A stretch of 64,000 nucleotides of DNA. Source: Reinekea sp. G2M2-21. Lineage in GTDB: Bacteria; Pseudomonadota; Gammaproteobacteria; Pseudomonadales; Natronospirillaceae. The stretch spans positions 62,001 through 126,000 of the forward strand of contig NZ_JADPQG010000010.1 of the NCBI RefSeq assembly GCF_015687175.1. The letters run 5' to 3'. Both the position numbers and the translations under genes were made by a program. Shown piece by piece: positions 58,024 to 64,000 of this stretch; positions within the stretch are counted from its first letter, which is position 1, and each line of letters begins with the position of its first letter. The notes under the pieces are model-generated. The model was not told where the DNA came from, ran no database searches, and saw only the letters and a program-made list of their open reading frames with translations.

Positions 58024-58686
58024 TTAACGGTCCAATTGCAATCCCGGGATCAAAGGCAGTACGTCGAGTAATGATTCGGTGCTCAATTGACAATTCGCAT
58101 TTGCCTGGGCATCGGGCGTTGCATTAATAGCTACGGAATAGCCCGCCCGTTTGAACAGTTCGATATCGGAACGGGAGTCACCAACATGAAACACGCGATC
58201 CATGGAAAAACCAAAACGCTGACAGATTTGTTCAATAAACACCGGTTTTCCGGTTTCATCAAAATGCGATTGAATACGGCCAGTAAATTGACCTTGCGTG
58301 TCAACCTGCAACGCAGGACCGCTCCAAGCCATGAAGCCATAGCGTTCAGCAAAATATTCGGCGACGAATTCCCAAGCCAGGGTACAGATCACACAGGGGA
58401 TACCGAGTTGATTCAACGCACTCACGGTTTCACCAATGTGACGGATTTGCGGAATATCCGCCAGCAAGGCAAAAATATCGGCCTTGCAGTAGCCACGATA
58501 ATATTCGCCATCTAGGGTAGAGACGTAATCGTTGGCGACTTTGCCCTCTGCGTACAGTTGCTCAGCGGCAAGCATGGCCTCGGCGTGTCCCATTTTTTGC
58601 GCCAGAAAGCCACCGGTGCTGGTGCCACGCACCAAGGTACCGTCGAGATCGAAACTGGCTAATTGAAAAGAAGGTTGGCTAATCAT
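58024..58686 (-). CDS. HAD-IB phosphatase (SerB-like)
   Basis: 220 aa. Motif I ASFDLDGTLVRGTSTGGFL, motif II VICTLAWEFV, Lys in ETGKPVFIEQ and motif IV VFHVGDSRSDIELFKRAGYSVAINA. This is the phosphoserine-phosphatase-like group, but the substrate cannot be assigned. ATG 58686 follows AGGGGTC and lies 8 bp after the GNAT stop, so the genes are co-transcribed. Confidence 0.87.
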   Translation of the reverse strand: MISQPSFQLASFDLDGTLVRGTSTGGFLAQKMGHAEAMLAAEQLYAEGKVANDYVSTLDGEYYRGYCKADIFALLADIPQIRHIGETVSALNQLGIPCVICTLAWEFVAEYFAERYGFMAWSGPALQVDTQGQFTGRIQSHFDETGKPVFIEQICQRFGFSMDRVFHVGDSRSDIELFKRAGYSVAINATPDAQANANCQLSTESLLDVLPLIPGLQLDR

Positions 58687-58694
58687 AGAGACCC

Positions 58695-59132
58695 CTATTT
58701 GCAACTGCGCCGGAACAACAGAAAGTCGGGCTCTTCGCTTTCTACCAGATAGCCCAGTTTACGGTACAGCGCTACCGCCGCGGTATTGATGCGAAAAGCA
58801 GAAAGCGTGATGTCGCGTTGCTCAAGCGCAGCCTGCGCATGAAACTTCGTCATAATTTGGCTGCCTAAGCCTTGCCGTTGCCATTGCGGGTACAGCAACA
58901 GCAAATGAATATGCAGCGCCCGCGCGTAGGGTTTAAAACAGACCAGACCAATGCGGTTATCGCGCAACGTCACCCAATGCATCCAGCGCCACTCATATTC
59001 ATCACGAATCCGCTGACGTTGCATGTCATCGTCCCAACCGAAAACGGCATCCACAAAATCGTGGAGCCCAAGTTTGGTTAACTGAAAAACCTCTTCAAAA
59101 TCCTCGATGGGTACCGGGGAAAATGCCAGCAT
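58695..59132 (-). CDS. GNAT family acetyltransferase
   Basis: 145 aa. LLYPQWQRQGLGSQIMTKFHAQA is the acetyl-CoA loop and LSAFRINTAAVALYRKLGYLVESEEPDFLLFRR the C-terminal half. AAGGG lies seven bases before ATG 59132; GTG 59135 is an alternative. The acceptor is unknown. Confidence 0.87.
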   Translation of the reverse strand: MLAFSPVPIEDFEEVFQLTKLGLHDFVDAVFGWDDDMQRQRIRDEYEWRWMHWVTLRDNRIGLVCFKPYARALHIHLLLLYPQWQRQGLGSQIMTKFHAQAALEQRDITLSAFRINTAAVALYRKLGYLVESEEPDFLLFRRSCK

Positions 59133-59188
59133 CACTACACCCTTGTCTTGAAATTAAGGCGAGCAAGTGTGCCGCATGGCAGCAGGAT

Positions 59189-61357
59189 TCACGAGTGGGG
59201 TCGTGGGTGGAATTTAATACCGCCTTTACCGGCGCGCTTCACGTCATACATGGCCTGATCGGCATAATGCATGAGGTCATCCAGGGTCTGAGCCTGTTCA
59301 CTGCATTCGACAACACCAATGCTGGCGCTAATTTGAACCACGTTGCCGTCTACTGAGATGGGCTGTTCAATACTCTGCAATATTCTTTCGATCAACATGC
59401 CGATTTGTGTTTGATCCACCACCGATGCGACGACCAAAACAAATTCATCACCACCGATGCGAGCGGCAAAATCACTTTTACGCAACACGTTGCGTAATCG
59501 GCCACCGACGATCTGCAATACGCGATCACCGATTAAATGGCCGTGCACGTCATTGACTGGCTTAAACCCATCCAGATCAATATAGACCAGAGAAAACCGT
59601 GGTTGGGTGCTTTCCGCAAGCTTGGCATTGAGATGCGCTTCCAATGCCCGCCGGTTGGGTAACTCGGTTAACGTATCGTGGTTCGCCAGGAACTGAATCT
59701 GCTGCTGCGCTTGCTCAATATACTCCTTTTCCAACACCAGTTCTGCGTTCAGTAGTTGCACCTGTTCGTGACTCAAGGCGTTACTTAAGGCCAGCGAAAT
59801 AAACGGCGCAATAGCCAGAATCAGATTCAGATCGTCACCGTCGAATCGGTTTTCCAGCACACTTTGAATCGACAGTACACCGAGAACGGTTTGCTCCTGT
59901 ATCAACGGCAAAAACAGTAGAGAATTGGGTTTTTTCTGTTTCACATCGACACGTAGAAATGAGGCCTCACCATTCAGCACTAGCGGCTTGCGATCTTCAA
60001 TGACCTGCAGCGTACGGCTCTCTGGCGTACCATAGGGCAAACACAATAACGGCAAGGGCTGACCTTCGTCGATCATACTGCGCACCTCGACCATGCGCAG
60101 CTCCGGATGATTCACGCAAAGTGAGCAGAAGTGGGCATCAAAGTAGTGGTTCATCAACTGATACAGTTGCTTACCCAGAACCGTCATATCCAGGGTCGAG
60201 GCCAGTTCAATGGCAACCTTGTTGATAATTTCCATCTGATGCTTCGATTGTTTAAGTAAGCTGTTTTCCCGCTCGGCACTGGCGCGTCGCAACCGTTCAT
60301 CTTCGCGCTGCTGTTGTTGCGCGCGGATGGCGATGGTTTGTTTGATCTGCTGATTGTTGATGACATCTTTCAACAAGGTCGCCCGTTGCAGATACCCGTA
60401 AGCCTCTTCAAATTGCTGCTTTTGTTCCAGACAACGGGCGAATAACTCGAAGATCTGCTGACGATACTGTTGGTGTTCATTCGGGTGACGCCCTATCACC
60501 TGCTGTGATTGCTGTAAAACAGCGTAGGCGGCGCCGGTATCGTTCAGGCTCAGATGGGTTTTGGTCAGCTCAATGTACGCTGCTAGTCCCGCTACGCCTT
60601 CCAATGCCAGTTCTTCACTGCCCACCACCTGTTGCAACGTCAGCACGGCGCTGTGCAATTGCCCGCGTAGTCGTTGCATGCGACCTATTTCCGTCATCAC
60701 GTTGATGATCAGATGCCCATAATGAATGCTGTGGGCAATCCGAAGGGCTTCGGACAACGCGCGGTCGGCACTGACAAAGTCAAAATGCATTAATCCAAGC
60801 CGGCCCTGTAGCAACAGTATTTCGCCTTCCCACTCTGGGTTGTCAAATTCAACGTTCATGGCCAGCACTTCGTTCAGGTTGGCCTCATAGGCGGCTTTGT
60901 CGCCGATGTCGTAATACAACTCAACCATATTCAGCTTTGCTGTGATATGCCCCAATGGATAATCCAGGGAGATAGACAACGCGATGGCATTGTCGAGAGC
61001 TTCAACCGCTGCGGCATACTCGCCGAGGCTTTTGTACGCCATGCCCAAAGAGTTAGAGACCCGTCGCTGCTGATGCAGGTCGTTACCTTGTTTTGCCAAC
61101 GCCAGCGCCTCGCGCAGATGTTCAATGGCGCGGGCGTTATCACCGTTGTAAACCGCACAGCAACCGAGATAGAACAAACCTTTGCCGTAGTGCGGGTCGT
61201 TAACCGTCATTGACGCCAACAGTTCTTCCAGGCGCAACAATGTCTGCGCGGGATGCGCAACCATGTCATCCCAGCAATGTTCCAATTGTTCTGTAATGGT
61301 GTTTCCCGGATCCGGCATAGTACCCTGTGACATTACTGAATTTTGACCGATCACCAT
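59189..61357 (-). CDS. TPR-GAF diguanylate cyclase
   Basis: 722-aa cytoplasmic protein. TPR-like repeats fill ~30-330 (GLFYLGCCAVYNGDNARAIEHLREALALA, LGMAYKSLGEYAAAVEALDNAIAL), a coiled coil leads to a GAF domain (~370-530), and a GGDEF domain ends the chain (AARIGGDEFVLVV). RKSD lies five residues before GGDEF, an inhibitory I-site. It should make c-di-GMP under control of protein or small-molecule partners. The start could also be ATG 61333 or 61318. Confidence 0.9.
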   Translation of the reverse strand: MVIGQNSVMSQGTMPDPGNTITEQLEHCWDDMVAHPAQTLLRLEELLASMTVNDPHYGKGLFYLGCCAVYNGDNARAIEHLREALALAKQGNDLHQQRRVSNSLGMAYKSLGEYAAAVEALDNAIALSISLDYPLGHITAKLNMVELYYDIGDKAAYEANLNEVLAMNVEFDNPEWEGEILLLQGRLGLMHFDFVSADRALSEALRIAHSIHYGHLIINVMTEIGRMQRLRGQLHSAVLTLQQVVGSEELALEGVAGLAAYIELTKTHLSLNDTGAAYAVLQQSQQVIGRHPNEHQQYRQQIFELFARCLEQKQQFEEAYGYLQRATLLKDVINNQQIKQTIAIRAQQQQREDERLRRASAERENSLLKQSKHQMEIINKVAIELASTLDMTVLGKQLYQLMNHYFDAHFCSLCVNHPELRMVEVRSMIDEGQPLPLLCLPYGTPESRTLQVIEDRKPLVLNGEASFLRVDVKQKKPNSLLFLPLIQEQTVLGVLSIQSVLENRFDGDDLNLILAIAPFISLALSNALSHEQVQLLNAELVLEKEYIEQAQQQIQFLANHDTLTELPNRRALEAHLNAKLAESTQPRFSLVYIDLDGFKPVNDVHGHLIGDRVLQIVGGRLRNVLRKSDFAARIGGDEFVLVVASVVDQTQIGMLIERILQSIEQPISVDGNVVQISASIGVVECSEQAQTLDDLMHYADQAMYDVKRAGKGGIKFHPRPHS

Positions 61358-61721
61358 GCCTTAACGCGGCGCGGCTAGAGGTCCGTACGCAGCGCACGAG
61401 ACTGTTCTTGCCATGACTCTGACTCCCAACACAGTATAGGCCATGGTTTTCCATCAAGCAGACTATATGTCCGTTTTTGAAAACTGGACCACAAACGCCA
61501 GCTTTTACGCTTATGTTGTAACACACAAACACCCTGATGGTCTCCAGAGACGGTAAAGTCAGGGTCAACAGACGTTAAGACAGAACTTTTTACTGAAAGT
61601 TCCCTCGAAGCACGTTACATCCACAGTTCGGAGTTTGGGGAATAAAGCGTCTGCGGTGGTGGGAGCACGGTGGTTGGTTTGGGCAGCGCTCGATTGGCGT
61701 CGATGCAACGCTTCCTTTGTA
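61358..61721. other. Intergenic region, 364 bp
   Basis: Upstream of the minus-strand cyclase gene and before repeat R3 copy C. I see no ORF with a ribosome site, no RNA gene and no clear terminator. Confidence 0.4.
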
Positions 61722-62237
61722 GCGCTTACTTTGGCGTATTCAGTTTATATCTTCGGCATTTGCCTCATTCAATGACAGGGGTTTATTGGGACATTTTTTT
61801 TACTTCAAATACTAAGCCTGTTCCGAAGACTGTGGTTCCAGTTTTAATCAAAAGATCTTCTGGAGGATTTTCCTTTCCAAGGGGAGATCCCCTTGATCCG
61901 GCCTTCACCAGAGGTGAAGTCGTTAAAATCGAATCGAAGCCCATTTGGGCTTCGCTTTTAATCGATTTTAACCCCCCTTTTGTCGCCCACTTTGGTTTTC
62001 TTCCATAACGGACACTTTCTTCGAACGGTCGCTTGAGCGTGCATCCCTGCACGCGCGGCGCTTGCAAGGGCATCCATGCCCTTGAAACCGTTGCGATGCG
62101 TCCGTCATGTCAGCCAAAGCGGATGCGACGGATCGGTTATTTACGCCAGCCCTTGGTACTTGAATTTGGCGGTTGGTTTTATCTCTCGAGAAAGAGACTC
62201 ATGCCACATTCTTCCCGTCTTTCAAACGACCTGTCGA
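61722..62237 (+). repeat. Dispersed repeat R3, copy C (longest)
   Basis: Leader from GCGCTTACTTTGGCGTA, ATCTTCGG, GCCTCATTC to GGTTTATTGG parallels copy A; an extra ~70 bp then separates it from the core at 61874-62237. All five core hairpins are present, and the central one is strengthened to CGAAGCCCA..TGGGCTTCG. A continuous reading frame (FPRGDPLDPAFTRGEVVKIE) also crosses it but is not conserved as protein where the stem varies. Confidence 0.9.
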
Positions 62238-62389
62238 AGACGAAATTGAGAAGTGTGATCAGTTATTTGCAATGACGGCTGGATTGTTAAAGGTCAAGCC
62301 CAAATCACCATGCCGGATTGGTTTATCACTACAAAGAACACACGGTTAAACCGGCTGCAGTGGTAAAACCCTGCGGGTAACGCTGCTCG

Positions 62390-62905
62390 CTAACGAACAA
62401 TAAATCTCAACACTTCACCAAACGCCTCGTCATGGCGGGTGCCGGTAAATTCCGCACCAACGGATTCAATAACACGCCGGGAAGCCATATTGTCGACCCC
62501 ACACGTAATAACCACCGGCCGTGCGGCCGTCTGATTCACGACCCAATGCAACATCGTTCGGGCAACGCCCTGGTTACGGGCATCGGGTCTCACTTCATAC
62601 CCAATGTGACCAATGATGTTATCAACAAACGCGTTGCTACCCAGCCGGAGCCGGATAGCCCCCTGTATCTGGCCACCCCGAATGGCAAAAAAGGTTGCCT
62701 GTGGCAGGTAGCCTGCCGGTAACCCTATACCCTGAGCCGCATTAACCACGCTGAGCAAATACTCATCGCTGTCTTCCAGGGCTTCATCGTAGTGGTCGAT
62801 GGCTGGGTCTGCCGAGCAGGCATTAATATAGTCACGGTAACATGCTGCGTGTGCAAAAGCCGCAGGCTCAACCACCAGCTCCCCGTTCATGGTGTGTCTT
62901 ATCAT
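62390..62905 (-). CDS. GNAT family acetyltransferase
   Basis: 171 aa. FFAIRGGQIQGAIRLRLG, IIGHIGYEVRPDARNQGVARTMLHWVVNQ (acetyl-CoA loop) and CGVDNMASRRVIESVGAEF define an N-acetyltransferase of the COG3981 type. ATG 62905 is preferred over TTG 62914. The substrate is unknown. Confidence 0.87.
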   Translation of the reverse strand: MIRHTMNGELVVEPAAFAHAACYRDYINACSADPAIDHYDEALEDSDEYLLSVVNAAQGIGLPAGYLPQATFFAIRGGQIQGAIRLRLGSNAFVDNIIGHIGYEVRPDARNQGVARTMLHWVVNQTAARPVVITCGVDNMASRRVIESVGAEFTGTRHDEAFGEVLRFIVR

Positions 62906-62991
62906 TTGGCTCAAAAATAACCCCTAAAATTAAGTCTATATAAAAAACAATGACGACTAATGGGTGTTGAGCTAGTCTACTTCCTATTCAT

Positions 62992-63005
62992 AATGAGTAC
63001 TCATT
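62992..63005. promoter_or_regulatory. 14-bp palindrome between divergent genes
   Basis: AATGAGTACTCATT is perfectly self-complementary and lies 14 bp before the sensor-gene ATG and ~87 bp from the GNAT start. A regulator site is possible, but palindromes of this size also arise by chance. Confidence 0.3.
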
Positions 63006-63018
63006 TAGATGTATATCT

Positions 63019-64000
63019 ATGCCTAGAACGGTTAAATTCCACAGGAACATTGCAATAGCCATTTTGAGCTACCTGATCATATTAGTCAGCGGTTGGCAGC
63101 TCATTTATGTGCCCAGTCAACAGTTGCAAGAAGTCTGGCTGGGAAATTCACACCTATTAAAGAACAAGTCGGTTGAAATCAGCCGGTTGACGAAGGAGTT
63201 CGGCTACACCGGCTTTATTCATCATTTCAAAAACTACCTTATTCGCCGCGAGCCGGTCTATTTGGATCAGGCTAAAACCTCAATGGAAGCAACCCAGGCG
63301 GCGATCACCAACCTGGAAATGTTATTTAATGAGCCCCAGGACCTCAATGAGATCAGCAGCATTAAATCAACCTTTGCGCTTTATCAAAAAGACATGCAAT
63401 GGTTGCTCAACAATCTGGATCTGGCCAGCACCATGCCGATTTCAGAACTAGATGACTTACTGCGCGTAGACGATGAGCGTGCACATATTGCCTTACTTAA
63501 TTTGTACGACCGTAACGAAGCGTTATTAAGGGAGGCAGAGGCTGACAGTAAACACCAGTTCCAAATTCTAGTTTTGAAACTCGCAAGCTGGTTAATTTTC
63601 TTGTCTATTTTTTATTGGACCAGTGTTGGTTTTCTGTTGCGTTACAGCGCGCGCATGAAAACATACACCAACCATTTGTCTGCGATCAATGACGTTTCCC
63701 CTTCCGCCATGGTGATGATCGATCAGCGTGGCCGTATTCTGGGGGCAAACTTAAAGTTCCGTAAAATGTTTCTGGTGGGCAGCAATGCGCAACTCAAAAA
63801 GATGACCATTGAGGACTTCATCCCCGAACGGTTCCGACATCGGCATCAACATGATCGAATGGATTTTTTGAAGTCGAACCGCATGAGTGCGATGGAAGAT
63901 CGCGACAAAGAATTCTTTGGCCGACGCTTGGATGGCGAAGAATTTCCCGCCGAAATTTCCGTCGCGACCATCGAAGATGCCGGCGAACGCAAGGCTATTG
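63019..64000 (+). CDS. Membrane PAS sensor protein, 3' end outside the window
   Basis: Open from ATG 63019 to the window edge (327 codons seen). Residues ~9-30 are TM1 (IAIAILSYLIILVSGW), ~31-195 a helical periplasmic sensor (KSVEISRLTKEFGYTGFIHHFKNYLIRREPVYLDQA), ~198-220 TM2 (LASWLIFLSIFYWTSVGFLL), then a PAS domain (SAMVMIDQRGRILGANLKFRKMF, ending near GRRLDGEEFPAEISVATI). A kinase or GGDEF/EAL output probably follows outside the window. No good ribosome site is visible. Confidence 0.8.
   Translation, partial: MPRTVKFHRNIAIAILSYLIILVSGWQLIYVPSQQLQEVWLGNSHLLKNKSVEISRLTKEFGYTGFIHHFKNYLIRREPVYLDQAKTSMEATQAAITNLEMLFNEPQDLNEISSIKSTFALYQKDMQWLLNNLDLASTMPISELDDLLRVDDERAHIALLNLYDRNEALLREAEADSKHQFQILVLKLASWLIFLSIFYWTSVGFLLRYSARMKTYTNHLSAINDVSPSAMVMIDQRGRILGANLKFRKMFLVGSNAQLKKMTIEDFIPERFRHRHQHDRMDFLKSNRMSAMEDRDKEFFGRRLDGEEFPAEISVATIEDAGERKAI

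Noticed and set aside
61670-62008. Plus-strand ORF across R3 copy C (and a similar one at 43408-43650)
   Set aside because: The frame follows the repeat, has no ribosome site, starts at different places in each copy and changes amino acids where the hairpin is kept.

Overview
The window reads as chromosomal DNA of a free-living, motile, moderately halophilic gammaproteobacterium. A complete ectABCD plus ectoine-type aspartate kinase cluster, a rimK operon, maoP, several c-di-GMP genes and a chemoreceptor fit an Oceanospirillales-type marine bacterium; a Saccharospirillaceae relative is my guess and is not proven by the sequence. I see no rRNA, tRNA, CRISPR array, prophage or intact transposase gene.

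Layout: 1-5.6 kb holds a REC-histidine kinase gene and hutC-hutU-hutH (first two steps of histidine degradation), bracketed by inverted copies of a short repeat (R1). 5.7-10.3 kb holds a periplasmic binding protein with a hybrid kinase, then a convergent binding-protein/diguanylate cyclase. 10.8-17.7 kb is a mixed region: VIT-like membrane protein with DUF211 protein, VOC protein, AraC and WYL regulators, a ClbS/DfsB-like protein, a zinc-ribbon protein in AT-richer DNA, and an MFS exporter. 17.7-21.8 kb is a minus-strand run (monomeric PheRS-like protein, DUF6151-like, membrane AraC regulator, GFA, cupin) preceded by a candidate leader-peptide attenuator. 21.8-28.8 kb holds HAD, MazG-like, MerR, chemoreceptor, and an alkylation-repair pair (Ada-AlkA fusion and Ogt) followed by maoP. 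29.3-32.2 kb is a four-gene rimK operon including a small MscS-like channel. 32.6-36.8 kb holds MscS, cytochrome b561, and an EmrB-type exporter with its MarR regulator. 37-43.4 kb is the ectoine/hydroxyectoine cluster, with a membrane TPR protein at its distal end and a divergent EctR-like MarR regulator. 44.3-51.9 kb holds EAL, DUF4198, HupE/UreJ-like, REC-GGDEF-EAL and sensor kinase genes. 51.9-57.9 kb holds two ABC systems and an AraC/GyrI regulator. 58-64 kb holds HAD, two GNATs, a TPR-GAF-GGDEF protein and the start of a PAS sensor protein that runs off the edge.

The most unusual content lies between genes. Three families of dispersed repeats recur: R1 (~144 bp, imperfect stem-loop; 3 copies, one internally deleted), R2 (175 bp; 2 copies, both between convergent genes) and R3 (~370-bp core with five hairpins plus a variable leader; 3 full copies and one inverted fragment). 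R3 varies in ways that keep its hairpins but change the amino acids of the open frame crossing it, which points to a structured DNA or RNA element rather than a gene. The second candidate novelty is the PheRS-like gene at 20.4-21.5 kb, with a 24-codon leader ORF whose end can pair with the following terminator.
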